A DNA stretch of 64,000 bases from Candidatus Zixiibacteriota bacterium (GCA_019038695.1 JAHOYZ010000001.1:33500-97499); one strand, 5' to 3'. Shown: positions 8,953 through 18,239, counted from the stretch's first letter. Numbers and translations: made by a program. The notes: generated by a model not told the origin, from the letters alone.

Positions 8953-9426
8953 TCAGTCCATCACTCGGTAGAGATTGACCAGTTCCACTGCCGCCTCAGC
9001 CGCATGCCAACCTTTGTTGCCGGCCTTGGTGCCGGAGCGTTCGATAGCTTGCTCCAGAGTGTCGGCGGTGACCATGCCGTAGATAATCGGCAGGTTGGAA
9101 TCGAGTGCCAGCTTGGCAATACCTTTGGTCGCTTCGTTGGCAATGTAGTCAAAATGAGGAGTAGCGCCCCGGATTACCGCTCCGAGGCAAATGACCGCAT
9201 CATACTTGCCGGACTTGGCCATCCGAGCGGCAACATACGGCACCTCAAACGCCCCCGGACACCAGGCTACCGTAAGGTCCTCTTCAGAGGCTCCATGCCT
9301 TACAAGGCAATCGACCGCGCCTTCCATAAGTTTCTCGGTCAGGAAGTTGTTGAACCGACTGACAACAAGGCCGAATTTGAATCCTTCAGCCTGTAACTTA
9401 CCTTCGAATGTTTTGTAACCCATCAT
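8953..9426 (-). CDS. ribH: 6,7-dimethyl-8-ribityllumazine synthase
   Basis: 157 residues. It condenses 5-amino-6-ribitylaminouracil with 3,4-dihydroxy-2-butanone 4-phosphate to give lumazine. Visible family features: [20 protein letters not shown] at the N-terminal substrate loop, [20 protein letters not shown], the ALGAVIRG-type loop read here as [20 protein letters not shown] with the catalytic His in the TPHFDY region, and [20 protein letters not shown]. The start follows the ribBA TAG directly (9427-9429), so the genes are tightly coupled. A second ATG follows immediately, so the start could be one codon later. Confidence 0.96.
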   Translation of the reverse strand: MMGYKTFEGKLQAEGFKFGLVVSRFNNFLTEKLMEGAVDCLVRHGASEEDLTVAWCPGAFEVPYVAARMAKSGKYDAVICLGAVIRGATPHFDYIANEATKGIAKLALDSNLPIIYGMVTADTLEQAIERSGTKAGNKGWHAAEAAVELVNLYRVMD

Positions 9427-10653
9427 CTAAGCCCTCATCTTCTTGAGGTGGAGAATATGTCCCATTTTATCCCGTTTCGTCTCAAGATAAGTCCGGTTGA
9501 ACCGTGTCGGCTCCACTTCGAGCGGTACTCGCTCTGTGATCTCAAGACCATATCCTTTAAGACCAACAACCTTTTTAGGATTATTAGTCAGAAGTCGAAT
9601 TGATGTCAAACCGAGATCGGCCAGGATTTGCGCCCCTGTACCATAGTCGCGCAGGTCCGCCTTGAAACCCAGGTCTTCATTGGCCTCGACCGTATCACGA
9701 CCATTCTCCTGCAGTTTGTAAGCTCTGATCTTGTTGACCAGCCCGATACCGCGGCCTTCCTGACACATATAAAGAACCACCCCGCTGCCTTCCCGGTCGA
9801 CCTGACGCATAGCGGCGTGGAGTTGATCGCCACAGTCGCAACGACAAGAGCCAAGCACATCCCCGGTGAAACAACTAGAGTGAACTCGAACCAAAACGTC
9901 TTTCTTGCCGGAGATATCACCTTTGGTCAGAGCAATGTGAGTTTCGTCATCAGTTTCGGATGAGTACATGTGTAATTTGAAATCACCGAAATGAGTTGGC
10001 AACATAACGGATTCAATCTCCCGCACCAGCTTTTCAGTTCTATGACGGTACGCAATCAGGTCACGAACAGTGATGAACTTCAGATCATGTTTCTTCGCGA
10101 TCTCATGCAGTTTCGGTACCCGTGCCATTGAACCATCGTCATCCAAAATCTCGCACAACAATCCCACCGGGGAGAGTCCCGCCATCCGGGCCAGGTCCAC
10201 GGAAGTCTCCGTATGACCTGCTCGCCTGAGTACTCCTCCGGGAACCGATTGGATTGGGAAAACATGTCCCGGCCGCGCCAGATCCTCCGGCCGAGCATTG
10301 TCATCCGCCAGAACCCTAATTGTAACTGCGCGATCAGACGCAGAAATACCGGTGGTAGTGTCATTGACAGCATCAACCGAGACAGCGAAACGAGTCCCTT
10401 GAAGCGCGGTATTGTGGTCCACCATCGGATGCAACTGGAGTTTTGACATGCGTTCCTCGGGCATGCAAACACAGATAAGACCGCGTCCGTGGGTGGCAAA
10501 AAAGTTCACCATTGCGGGCGTTACTTTCTCTGCCGCCATAATAAGATCGCCTTCGTTTTCGCGATCTTCATCATCGGCAACAATGATACACTTGCCGGCT
10601 TTGATATCTTCAATTGCTTCCGACACAGTGTTGAATATTCTTTTGTCAGCCAT
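9427..10653 (-). CDS. ribBA: Bifunctional DHBP synthase / GTP cyclohydrolase II
   Basis: About 408 residues. The N-terminal half (1-205) is RibB, forming 3,4-dihydroxy-2-butanone 4-phosphate from ribulose 5-phosphate: [20 protein letters not shown] and [20 protein letters not shown] with the HTE motif are conserved. The C-terminal half (about 210-405) is RibA, opening [18 protein letters not shown] supplies the zinc cysteines, and [18 protein letters not shown] and [22 protein letters not shown] follow. The ATG at 10653 is preferred; an in-frame ATG three codons upstream (10662) would overlap the ribE stop. Sits between ribE and ribH. Confidence 0.96.
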   Translation of the reverse strand: MADKRIFNTVSEAIEDIKAGKCIIVADDEDRENEGDLIMAAEKVTPAMVNFFATHGRGLICVCMPEERMSKLQLHPMVDHNTALQGTRFAVSVDAVNDTTTGISASDRAVTIRVLADDNARPEDLARPGHVFPIQSVPGGVLRRAGHTETSVDLARMAGLSPVGLLCEILDDDGSMARVPKLHEIAKKHDLKFITVRDLIAYRHRTEKLVREIESVMLPTHFGDFKLHMYSSETDDETHIALTKGDISGKKDVLVRVHSSCFTGDVLGSCRCDCGDQLHAAMRQVDREGSGVVLYMCQEGRGIGLVNKIRAYKLQENGRDTVEANEDLGFKADLRDYGTGAQILADLGLTSIRLLTNNPKKVVGLKGYGLEITERVPLEVEPTRFNRTYLETKRDKMGHILHLKKMRA

Positions 10654-10655
10654 AA

Positions 10656-11291
10656 TCACCATCCGCTCTCAAAGAGCTTATTCTTAGTTAAACCGTTGTT
10701 TTCAGAATATTGATTTATTTTTAGCAGATACTTTCCCAACATATCGAACTCAATATTGACCTCATCACCCGTCTTCCACTGTGAGACCGTTGTGGCCGTC
10801 GCCGAATGGGGGATCAAATTGACACTGAGGCGACCGGAATCAACACGATTGACGGTCAGTGAGATACCGTTGATAGCGACAGATCCTTTCTCGATCACCA
10901 GCCGGTCAAACTTTGGATCGTACTGTACTACTATCTCAAGTGACTCTCCAACTCTGACTACCTTGGCAACACTTGCTGTGCAGTCTACATGACCGGTCAC
11001 GAAATGGCCGCCCACGCGCGAACCGACCTGAAGTGCTCTTTCGAGATTAAGCAACGAACCGCGTCGATAGATATGTAGAATCGACCTCTCCGCCGTTTCC
11101 TGGGAAGCTTCCACTGTGAACGAACCAGCCCCAAGCTCGGTAACCGTCAGACAGACTCCGTCACAGGCTATGGAATCACCGATGGACAGATCAGAATCGA
11201 CCAAAGGCGACTTTATTGTCAGCAAACGATAGTTTCCCCGCGCAGGGAGATCCACGATCGTGCCTATATCTTCAATCAAACCCGTGAACAC
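10656..11291 (-). CDS. ribE: Riboflavin synthase, alpha chain
   Basis: 211 residues. It dismutates two lumazines to riboflavin plus the pyrimidine precursor. It starts with the canonical [11 protein letters not shown] and shows the internal duplication of the family: the first barrel has [17 protein letters not shown], the second has [17 protein letters not shown], each with a ligand-binding loop, and [13 protein letters not shown] lies between. The start is a GTG at 11291, two bases after the ribD stop and preceded by GGAAGAGAG; the open frame upstream to 11456 only overlaps ribD out of frame and should not be used. Confidence 0.95.
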   Translation of the reverse strand: MFTGLIEDIGTIVDLPARGNYRLLTIKSPLVDSDLSIGDSIACDGVCLTVTELGAGSFTVEASQETAERSILHIYRRGSLLNLERALQVGSRVGGHFVTGHVDCTASVAKVVRVGESLEIVVQYDPKFDRLVIEKGSVAINGISLTVNRVDSGRLSVNLIPHSATATTVSQWKTGDEVNIEFDMLGKYLLKINQYSENNGLTKNKLFESGW

Positions 11292-11293
11292 AA

Positions 11294-12397
11294 CTAAGCT
11301 CTCTTCCTTGGATAGCCGATCACCACGCAGTCTTTTCCCAGTTGTTGGAATTCGTGTTTCTCTAATTGTAATGCATCTGCCATAACCTGCGTCTTCAAAT
11401 CCCCGATAGCATTGATCCCCTCCCCTACTATTTTCGGGGCTATTACGATCACACACTTATCGACCAGGTTCAGTTTCAGGAATTCGGTCGCCACGTTTTG
11501 ACCACCCTCAATCAACAGCGATCTCAGACCGAAGCTGCCTGCCTGTTTCACGAGGTCGGCCACGTCAAGCTGGCCGTTGGGCTTCTCGGCCAGGTTCCAG
11601 TAGATGAGGTTCTGTCCGCGTTTTGTTTTGGCAAATCGTTCGTTCGCCGCCGCCGGTCCCGCAACTACTGTCTTGTAGTCATCATTATCCAATAGCAGGT
11701 GACACCTGCGTGGGAACTTCAATGACGAGGTCAGGACAATACGATACGGATTGGCACCCTTGACGCGGCGAACAGTAAGAGATGGATTGTCAACCGCAAC
11801 GGTGTTCATCCCCACCACGACACCGTCGAATTCGGCTCGAAGTTGATGGGCAAGCTTGAGTGTGGCCGGGCACGAGATCCATTGCGACGAGCCGGTCCGG
11901 GTTGCTATCCGACCATCAAGCGATTGCGCCATTTTGAGAACTACAAACGGCCGACCATGTCGATGCCAGTTGAAGTAGATTTCGTTGAGGCGGATCGCCT
12001 CAGTTCTCATGAGTCCGGTTTCGACGGTAAGACCGGCTTTCCGAAGCGCTCGAAGACCTTTACCGTTTACCTGAGGATTGGGGTCTTTAACGGCCACAAC
12101 GACGCGCTTGATACCAGCCTCTATGATAGCCTTGGTGCATGGGCCAGTATGGCCGGTATGACAACATGGTTCGAGGGTGACATAGATGGTAGCCCCGCGC
12201 ACCGAACGGGCGACGTTCTTCAGGGCAGCCACTTCGGCGTGATCACCCCCAACGCGGCGGTGATAGCCCTGACCAATTATGCGGCCCTTCTTGACGATGA
12301 CCGCCCCAACCATAGGGTTGGGCGCAGTGTGATACCGGCCCCGTGAGGCCAATTCAAGAGCCAGCGCCATGAACTCGCGGTCTGTCCGCTCGGGCAT
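11294..12397 (-). CDS. ribD: Bifunctional riboflavin deaminase/reductase RibD
   Basis: 367 residues. The N-terminal deaminase domain (1-145) shows the zinc site: GGDHAEVAAL (His-Ala-Glu) and TLEPCCHTGHTGPCTKAI (Cys pair). The C-terminal reductase domain (150-365) has KMAQSLDGRIATRTGSSQWI, GVVVGMNTV and LLIEGGQNVATEF. It carries out the two steps between the GTP cyclohydrolase product and the 5-amino-6-ribitylamino pyrimidine. Start: the frame runs up to 12433, but the first 12 codons lie in the riboswitch terminator stem, so the ATG at 12397, directly after the T tract, is the start; the GGGGA of the stem's 3' arm is the only Shine-Dalgarno candidate. First gene of the rib operon. Confidence 0.95.
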   Translation of the reverse strand: MPERTDREFMALALELASRGRYHTAPNPMVGAVIVKKGRIIGQGYHRRVGGDHAEVAALKNVARSVRGATIYVTLEPCCHTGHTGPCTKAIIEAGIKRVVVAVKDPNPQVNGKGLRALRKAGLTVETGLMRTEAIRLNEIYFNWHRHGRPFVVLKMAQSLDGRIATRTGSSQWISCPATLKLAHQLRAEFDGVVVGMNTVAVDNPSLTVRRVKGANPYRIVLTSSLKFPRRCHLLLDNDDYKTVVAGPAAANERFAKTKRGQNLIYWNLAEKPNGQLDVADLVKQAGSFGLRSLLIEGGQNVATEFLKLNLVDKCVIVIAPKIVGEGINAIGDLKTQVMADALQLEKHEFQQLGKDCVVIGYPRKRA

Positions 12398-12402
12398 AAA
12401 AA

Positions 12403-12425
12403 AATCCCCAAAGTACACTTCGGGG
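12403..12425 (-). terminator. Riboswitch-controlled intrinsic terminator before ribD
   Basis: On the minus strand CCCCGAAG (12425-12418), loop TGTA, CTTTGGGG (12413-12406) forms an 8-pair stem with one G-U pair, followed by ATTTTTTT and then the ribD ATG. The 3' arm also contains the only ribosome-binding-like GGGGA, so the stem could block both transcription and initiation. Confidence 0.88.
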
Positions 12426-12483
12426 TAAAACACAACAGCAGATGACAGCCCTACCCATACGGGCTTTCATCAACTCTAATGCA

Positions 12484-12600
12484 ATCTTCTCTCATCCGGA
12501 CTATACCGTCGGCGTCTGAATTACACAGACTCTGCCGGAGAAACCTCCAGCTCGCGGGCTTTCACCGCCGGTCGAGGATTTTCGCCTCACCCCGAAGATC
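12484..12600 (-). promoter_or_regulatory. FMN riboswitch (RFN element)
   Basis: On the minus strand the segment carries the RFN consensus pieces in order: GATCTTCGGGG (P1 5' side), GACCGGCGGTGAAAGCCCGC, GAGCTGGAGG, GACGCCGACGGTATAGTCCGG and ATGAGAGAAGAT (P1 3' side). The P1 strands ATCTTC and GAAGAT pair. The element lies 5' of ribD and is followed by an intrinsic terminator. Bases 12589-12597 (CTTCGGGGT as RNA-sense) are perfectly complementary over 9 bases to 12418-12426, which contains the terminator 5' arm. The aptamer's own 5' strand is therefore the antiterminator: FMN binding closes P1 and frees the terminator to form. A weaker hairpin (12441-12474) lies between aptamer and terminator. 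Confidence 0.96.
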
Positions 12601-12610
12601 GTTTGAATCA

Positions 12611-12638
12611 AATATATTGGTAATTAAGAAAAAGGCAA
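12611..12638 (-). promoter_or_regulatory. Putative promoter of the rib operon
   Basis: Minus strand: TTGCCT at 12638-12633, a 16-base spacer, and TATATT at 12616-12611. Transcription would begin near 12604, just before the aptamer at 12600. The -35 box touches the end of the kinase gene. Confidence 0.5.
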
Positions 12639-14810
12639 TCAGTTTCTTGGGAAAATTTGATCGCTGCTTTGAGCCTCGGCACTCAGATCACTCACCAGCG
12701 CCCGGACGTCTTTCAGATGGAATGGCTTCGACATAATCGTCCTGATCCCGCTAAGAGCTAATTCACTCTCATCAAGCTGTGTCCCCCAACCGGTTATCAT
12801 GGCAATTGGCATGGCCGGAAATCGTTCGTGTACTATTCCCGCCAGTTCGAGACCAGACATGCCGGGCATACCAAGATCGGTGATCATCATGTTGAAATCT
12901 CGCTTGTCAATTTCCTCCAACGCTACATATCCGTCGGGACAACCGACCGGATTGTGCCCATCTATAGCCAACGTGTCCATTAGTACTTCACGTACATCGC
13001 TATCATCATCGACAACGAGAATTCGCAGACGTTCCGGTTTGTTCTTGGATAGCGTCGTTTCCCGCACCACTTTCCGGGGTGACTCCTCTATGCCTTCAAG
13101 GGTCACTACAAAACTCGATCCGCCTGATTCGTTAGAATGAACCGCGACGTTACCGTTGAGACGTCCCACTATACCGCGAACTATCGCCAATCCCAACCCG
13201 GCTCCACGCTCCAGAGTTGTCGTAAAGAATGGATAGAATATTTTCGTCCGTAATTGCTCCGGAATACCCGGACCTTCATCGCTAACGGTTATGGTGATAA
13301 GGTTTTCCTCGGCAGCTACAATAATATCCACCTTACTGCCGTTCGGCGAAAACTTCACAGCGTTATCAACCAGCTTGTCGATAACTGTCATTAGGTCTAC
13401 CCGATCACCACTAACCACGACCTTATCAAGCAGACACCTGGCACATACCTGTATCTTCTTTCCGGCTGCAATCTCCTGCCAGGTAATCCGGCCAACCGCC
13501 ATCAAATCCTTGAGCAATTGACCCAGCTCGACCGGATACAACTTCCGTTGCGTGACGCTGGTACTGAACTCCTGAAGACGTCGAACCGACTCGGCTCCAA
13601 CAAGAGCCAGGTGTTCGAGTTGGTTCAGCCCTTCCAGATTGGCGCCATCTTCAGTCTTGCGCTTCATCAATTGCACGCGCCCGATGAGACCACCAAAGAC
13701 GTTATTAAAGTCGTGAGCCAAACCGGAAGTCATGTCGGCCAGAGCAGCAACAGTCTCGGTATTCGCCAACCGTTGTGAAGCTTCGTCCAAAAGCTGGTTG
13801 GCTTCCCGTAGTTGTTTTACCAGGAGAGCGTTGCGCAGAACAGTTTGTACAAAGACAGCCAAAACAGACAACAACTCACGATCATTGGCGCTGAGCTCAA
13901 TATTACCAGCCGCCTTCACCACCAGAACCAGGTGAATATCGGAATCCGGGCTGATCTCAAGCATCACCGCATGGCTCCAGTAGGTATCACTATCACGACC
14001 AAGATTCTGGCAACGATACTTGAGCGTATCTTCTTGAAGATCTAGTCGAATGAGAGGTTCTACTTGCTCCAGCATCAGCTTGAGATCTTCGTCAGTGGGA
14101 CGGTCACAGTTGATATGTTCTTTCAGCGTGAAAGAACCGGTATCGTTGTCCCGTTGTAATGCCAGTACAATCGCGCCTGGGATAATGTCATTCACGCGTT
14201 GCAGCACCTGGTCGACAAGTTCGTCGTATGCAAGAGTTCTCAGGGGTAATTCGAACAAAGGCAACAGTCGCGATAGCCCTTGCGAGTAGTTCTCGACCTG
14301 AGCCAGATCGTCGGCGGCATTCATGGCAATCGAGGCCGACTGGCAGGCCAGATCAAGCATGTGTATAGACTCCAGCGATACTGCTGGTTGGGACTCATAC
14401 CAATAGGCGGAACAGATTAGATCAAGATCTCCATCAAAGTCGTAACGGAACTGGTAATTGCATGCAAAGCTGTTGTCCCGACCGAATTGATCCGGCGGAA
14501 GAGTAGATGCAGAATCGTCCTCCTCAAGGTCAATCATGATCGATTCGTGAGGCAACAGGTCGGATCTTTTGTTAGCCCAATATGACTCCAGCGCACCAAG
14601 ATTGCGTATGGAAAGATGATGTCCGTGTTGATAGGAAACCGGTATCAGTTCCCCCTGACCGCAATAGAAAACAGCTACGAAATCAGCCCCAAGGATTCGC
14701 GCCATCATTTGAGCTGCTGTATCGACCTGAGTGACGATGCCAGCAAACTTCTTACCGGCCCTCGCCTGGAAGTATTTCTGTATTAACTTGGTTGAGACAT
14801 AGGTCTGCAT
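12639..14810 (-). CDS. Soluble hybrid histidine kinase with GAF-like input and C-terminal receiver
   Basis: 723 residues with no membrane segment. About 1-170 and 175-330 are two GAF-like sensory regions. The phosphoacceptor region has GLAHDFNNVFGGLIGRVQLM with His near 366, the HDFNN type found in many hybrid kinases. The ATPase domain (about 450-575) shows the N box DKLVDNAVKFSPNGS, then DEGPGIP and GAGLGLAIVRGIVG. A receiver (about 595-715) begins LRILVVDDDSDVREVLM and has the phosphoacceptor Asp in MMITDLGMPGMSG. It sits 61 bases downstream of a membrane GAF protein that lacks a kinase domain, and the two may act together. Its own receiver may be an internal phospho-relay step; no DNA-binding partner is adjacent. 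Confidence 0.88.
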   Translation of the reverse strand: MQTYVSTKLIQKYFQARAGKKFAGIVTQVDTAAQMMARILGADFVAVFYCGQGELIPVSYQHGHHLSIRNLGALESYWANKRSDLLPHESIMIDLEEDDSASTLPPDQFGRDNSFACNYQFRYDFDGDLDLICSAYWYESQPAVSLESIHMLDLACQSASIAMNAADDLAQVENYSQGLSRLLPLFELPLRTLAYDELVDQVLQRVNDIIPGAIVLALQRDNDTGSFTLKEHINCDRPTDEDLKLMLEQVEPLIRLDLQEDTLKYRCQNLGRDSDTYWSHAVMLEISPDSDIHLVLVVKAAGNIELSANDRELLSVLAVFVQTVLRNALLVKQLREANQLLDEASQRLANTETVAALADMTSGLAHDFNNVFGGLIGRVQLMKRKTEDGANLEGLNQLEHLALVGAESVRRLQEFSTSVTQRKLYPVELGQLLKDLMAVGRITWQEIAAGKKIQVCARCLLDKVVVSGDRVDLMTVIDKLVDNAVKFSPNGSKVDIIVAAEENLITITVSDEGPGIPEQLRTKIFYPFFTTTLERGAGLGLAIVRGIVGRLNGNVAVHSNESGGSSFVVTLEGIEESPRKVVRETTLSKNKPERLRILVVDDDSDVREVLMDTLAIDGHNPVGCPDGYVALEEIDKRDFNMMITDLGMPGMSGLELAGIVHERFPAMPIAMITGWGTQLDESELALSGIRTIMSKPFHLKDVRALVSDLSAEAQSSDQIFPRN

Positions 14811-14871
14811 AATGAGTCTATTTCCTGTACCAGACCACGTTCATGATTTCCATCAACCGGGTATCGGATAC

Positions 14872-16830
14872 TTAGCCAATGATCTTCTCAGTGTCCGTCG
14901 ATTCTGGCGCCACAATTCTTGAGTCGACGTTTCCCACCGGATCGCTCGGACCGACAGGAGGCGAACATATGCTTCCTCTTGGGAAGCTACCTGTCGACAT
15001 ACCCACTGTTTCGAACTGAAGTCTCGTAGCCTCAGTCAGGGTTGAATCAAATGCTGACCGGATAACAAGAGCCACCGCAGCAGCTACCGAGGAAACGAAA
15101 AGCACATCACAGGGTGTGTAATGGTAGCGATCACTACGCCGTCGGTCAGCCAATGAGATAACGCCACATACCTGTTGTCCCAGCGTGATCGGTACCAACA
15201 AGGCTGATTTCAGATCCGGACGGTACATCTGCCTCGTCTCGGCCTGTGACATTGTGCCCTCAGCATTCTCCTGGTTGATCACCATCAGTCGTCCATGGTC
15301 ACGCACCAGACGATGATAGGGCATCAGAGACATGATCATATGTCCGTCGGCCGGAACCATGTCATCCTGGGAATGGGTTAGTGCCAACGCCCGCGATCTC
15401 AGAAATGTCCCGTTCTCCTCAAAAGTCGATATCCTCACTGAGGATGTCCGCAGTTCTCTGAGAAGTACGTTGGCAGCTTTCTGGTAGACTTGCTGCGACT
15501 CCGACTCTGAGGCGAGTTCACTTAAAATACAATTGACCAATGTGTGCCTGCGACGGAACTGCTCTTCTTCGTAGCGACCAATCTCGGCGGACAACATCCT
15601 TGCAAGAACTGGTATCATTGCTCGCAACGTATGAAGGGTACGTCCGCGAGCATGCACCGGTCCTAACAACAATACCGCCTTAGTGCAATTAGTGTCCTGC
15701 AACGGAACTACGAGTAGGTCCTTCACACCCGTGGCCTTCATGATATCACCCACAAAAGGCGGCATCTGCTCCATGTCAGTAGTAGCCATGAAAGGATGCG
15801 TCCCATCCGTCATCGTCGAAGATAGATCCTCCAGCCAAATTGGATCAAGTCCCTTCTCACTGAGCAGAGTCCCGTTTCGTCCCACCGTGTACCGACGGCT
15901 ATCACGTCCCGTATAGGCCATCGTAAAAGAAAGATATTCTGCCCCTGTCACACCCCGTAGCAATCGGGCAACTCGAACCACTCGGTCATCAAAGTTACCA
16001 CCACTGTCGATAATTTCCTGGAGATTTTCCGTCTCTCTGTTCTGTTGCCGGCCATACTCGACCTCAAGTTGGAGCTTCCGGCTGGTCATGGAGCGACCAA
16101 GAATGTCCATTACGAGTCTTACTACATCCTGATCTTCGATTGAGAGACCAATCTTGTCGGTCCACAGCAGGAACACGGCTACCAGCTTACCCTTGACACG
16201 CAATGGCATTACTACTCGCGGAGATTCACTTCCAGGCGGAACTTCCACAGCAATATCATCACTCTCGTCAGTACTGCTAGCTGAGGTTGAGATTGATCTC
16301 AACAGATCGACATCTTTCTCCAGACCACCCGCAGCACTTAGAAAGCTTATGGTTCCGGTTCGTTGTTGACGGACAAATATGGCCCCTTTGGAAATCCTCA
16401 GTCCCCCAACAATTAGCTCCAGAACTCTTTCCAGTATCAATGTGGTTCGGCTCTCACCCGCGACGAGCTGCTCAATCTGCTTCAATAGATCGTACCGATT
16501 ATCTTTCTTATCTGACTGGGCTTGTGGAGAGCGACCACGTTCCAGCCACCCGGAGATACCACTGGCCAGAAGCACAGTAGCGGTTATCGTAGCAATCCAG
16601 GAAGTCAGCTTGAAAAACAACGGCTCGGAGAAAAACGGTACAGAAACAAAGAACCCTGCGTCGTTACCCAATCGGGCTGTCGCCACTAATGCCATTATCA
16701 CCAACCCGGACGAAATGTGTCGGTACACTTCACCACTCAAAGCTAATATCATGGGTCTGAACCGCAACACCACTACAAGAGCGGAGAGAGAGATCAACCC
16801 TGCCCCTAAATTCACTGTCTGACCTTCCAC
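14872..16830 (-). CDS. Membrane-anchored multi-GAF protein without a catalytic domain
   Basis: 652 residues. The start is GTG at 16830, preceded by AGGAGG. Residues 1-100 contain about three hydrophobic segments (LISLSALVVVLRF; HISSGLVIMALVA; IATITATVLLASGISGW). The remainder carries about three GAF-type domains (near 120-270, 285-425 and 430-620; the last contains SALLVPITLGQQVCGVISLA, typical of GAF). No histidine kinase, GGDEF, EAL or phosphatase domain is visible. It is co-oriented with and upstream of the soluble hybrid kinase, suggesting a split sensor, though that pairing is inference. The C-terminal 40 residues appear disordered. Confidence 0.7.
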   Translation of the reverse strand: MEGQTVNLGAGLISLSALVVVLRFRPMILALSGEVYRHISSGLVIMALVATARLGNDAGFFVSVPFFSEPLFFKLTSWIATITATVLLASGISGWLERGRSPQAQSDKKDNRYDLLKQIEQLVAGESRTTLILERVLELIVGGLRISKGAIFVRQQRTGTISFLSAAGGLEKDVDLLRSISTSASSTDESDDIAVEVPPGSESPRVVMPLRVKGKLVAVFLLWTDKIGLSIEDQDVVRLVMDILGRSMTSRKLQLEVEYGRQQNRETENLQEIIDSGGNFDDRVVRVARLLRGVTGAEYLSFTMAYTGRDSRRYTVGRNGTLLSEKGLDPIWLEDLSSTMTDGTHPFMATTDMEQMPPFVGDIMKATGVKDLLVVPLQDTNCTKAVLLLGPVHARGRTLHTLRAMIPVLARMLSAEIGRYEEEQFRRRHTLVNCILSELASESESQQVYQKAANVLLRELRTSSVRISTFEENGTFLRSRALALTHSQDDMVPADGHMIMSLMPYHRLVRDHGRLMVINQENAEGTMSQAETRQMYRPDLKSALLVPITLGQQVCGVISLADRRRSDRYHYTPCDVLFVSSVAAAVALVIRSAFDSTLTEATRLQFETVGMSTGSFPRGSICSPPVGPSDPVGNVDSRIVAPESTDTEKIIG

Positions 16831-17021
16831 GAAACCTCCTAAAGGTCCGAAACCGTTCTATTTCTTGAGTTATCGGCACTAACCGGAGAGCTATTAAGGA
16901 AGGGAGGCAATTATGAGAGAACGGCAAACATCACTTTAACGACATCTACATTAACACAACATATAATGTATTAGTTTATGTAATACGCATAATGTCGTTA
17001 CCATACATATGTTATCGGCGT
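16831..17021. other. AT-rich intergenic region
   Basis: An AT-rich stretch (about 16937-17010) carries AACGACAT and ATGTCGTT as 8-base inverted arms 48 bases apart. It separates the RNase HIII-like gene from the GAF protein gene and probably holds a promoter for the latter, but I cannot pick clear boxes. Confidence 0.35.
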
Positions 17022-17675
17022 CTATTTAGAAAACAAAGTAAGACTTGAGGCTCGACTAAAGTTCTTGAAGTGCGTCTTGGAGAGTTTGGTCAGGACATCA
17101 ACGCCATAGAGATGGACCAATTCTCGACCAACTCGATCTACTTGAGCTGAGGCTCCTTTGGGGATATCAACATGGTACTCACCGGATAATCGCTTGATTT
17201 CCCTAATAAAGGCCGCCCTCGCGAGGATTGATGCGGCTGCCACCTGAACTATTTCTTCACCGCGAAAGCGCTGGTTGACTTCTACCGACACTCCAGCCTT
17301 TCTTAAGACACTCTCGACCAATTCTGTTTTGCCAAACTGGTCCACTACAATCAGATCAGCCGTCTGTTGCTCCAGAACACCGGAAATGGCCTCGCCGTGG
17401 CCATGAGCCAATAGTTTGTTGAGGTTTCGAATATTCTTGTAGCGGGCGTTATATTGCTCGGGGTCGATCACCACCAATTGATGAGCAAAGTCCTTCCTCA
17501 GGAACTCGTCGAGATCAAGAACGCGGTTGTCAGAGAGCTTTTTTCCGTCGCGCACACCAGCCTTGACCAGCATAGGACAGGCATCATCTGGGGCAAGAAA
17601 CGCGGCCACAACCAACGGGCCAAAAAAATCACCCTTACCGGACTCGTCAACACCGACTACTCGCCGCCCGGACAT
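17022..17675 (-). CDS. rnhC: RNase HIII-type ribonuclease H lacking the N-terminal domain
   Basis: 217 residues; cleaves RNA in RNA-DNA hybrids. The core motif GVDESGKGDFFGPLVVAAF (D10, E11) is the RNase HIII form (DESGKGDFFGP) rather than the HII form. Asp near 112 in VVDQFGK and Glu near 140 before VAAASILARAAF complete a plausible DEDE set. Typical RNase HIII is about 300 residues with an N-terminal TBP-like substrate-binding domain; here the protein starts directly at the catalytic domain, as in HII. The ATG at 17675 is three bases after the EF-P stop, so the gene is co-transcribed with efp. Confidence 0.85.
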   Translation of the reverse strand: MSGRRVVGVDESGKGDFFGPLVVAAFLAPDDACPMLVKAGVRDGKKLSDNRVLDLDEFLRKDFAHQLVVIDPEQYNARYKNIRNLNKLLAHGHGEAISGVLEQQTADLIVVDQFGKTELVESVLRKAGVSVEVNQRFRGEEIVQVAAASILARAAFIREIKRLSGEYHVDIPKGASAQVDRVGRELVHLYGVDVLTKLSKTHFKNFSRASSLTLFSK

Positions 17676-17678
17676 ATT

Positions 17679-18239
17679 CTAATTGGCTCGTTCTATGTAT
17701 TCACTCGTGCGAGTATCTATCTTAATCATATCCCCTTCTTTGATGAAGGGCGGTACTTTTACCTCAAGGCCGGTCATAACTGTGGCCGGCTTGGTAATAT
17801 TCGACACAGTGTCACCCCGAGCGGCCGGTTCGGTAGTGACAACTTCCATGATAACAGACGCTGGCAGATCCACCGAGAGCGCCTGACCATCGAGGAACAG
17901 CACCTTGTAATCGGAGTTCTCCAGCAGAAACCACCGGGCATCACCAAGATTCTCCACGGGGATTTCGATTTGATCGAACGTCTCCGAATCCATAAAAGTG
18001 TAAGCTCCGCTGTTCTCGTATAGATACTGCATCTTGCGTTCTTCCACATCGGGGGCTTTGAAAGAATCGTTCGAGCCAAACACCTTTTCGACGACTGCAC
18101 CGGTCTTAATGTGCTTAAGCTTAGTGCGAATATTAGCCTTGCCTCGCCCCATCTTGAAGTGCTGGTAGCTGACTACATAGTACGGCTGATCATCAACGAC
18201 AATACGCAAGCCTTTACGAAAATCCGACGGTGAAAACAT
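17679..18239 (-). CDS. efp: Elongation factor P
   Basis: 186 residues, the standard three-domain EF-P length. It begins SDFRKGLRIVVDDQPYYVV and ends with the OB-like third domain carrying GLEVKVPPFIKEGDMIKIDTRT. EF-P enters the ribosomal E site to relieve stalling at proline stretches. The tip loop of domain I reads KMGRGKAN, putting Arg at position 32 where E. coli has the modified Lys34, so any modification would be of the arginine type. No modification enzyme is in the window. AGGAGG lies five bases before the ATG at 18239. An upstream GTGAAT/ATTCAC inverted repeat (around 18269-18287) overlaps a possible promoter. Confidence 0.95.
   Translation of the reverse strand: MFSPSDFRKGLRIVVDDQPYYVVSYQHFKMGRGKANIRTKLKHIKTGAVVEKVFGSNDSFKAPDVEERKMQYLYENSGAYTFMDSETFDQIEIPVENLGDARWFLLENSDYKVLFLDGQALSVDLPASVIMEVVTTEPAARGDTVSNITKPATVMTGLEVKVPPFIKEGDMIKIDTRTSEYIERAN

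Noticed and set aside
11292..11456. Longer start of riboflavin synthase
   Set aside because: The added residues are out-of-frame ribD sequence; the family begins at FTGLIED.
16937..16999. Regulatory inverted repeat AACGACAT/ATGTCGTT
   Set aside because: Arms are short and 48 bases apart in AT-rich DNA; not enough to name a regulator.
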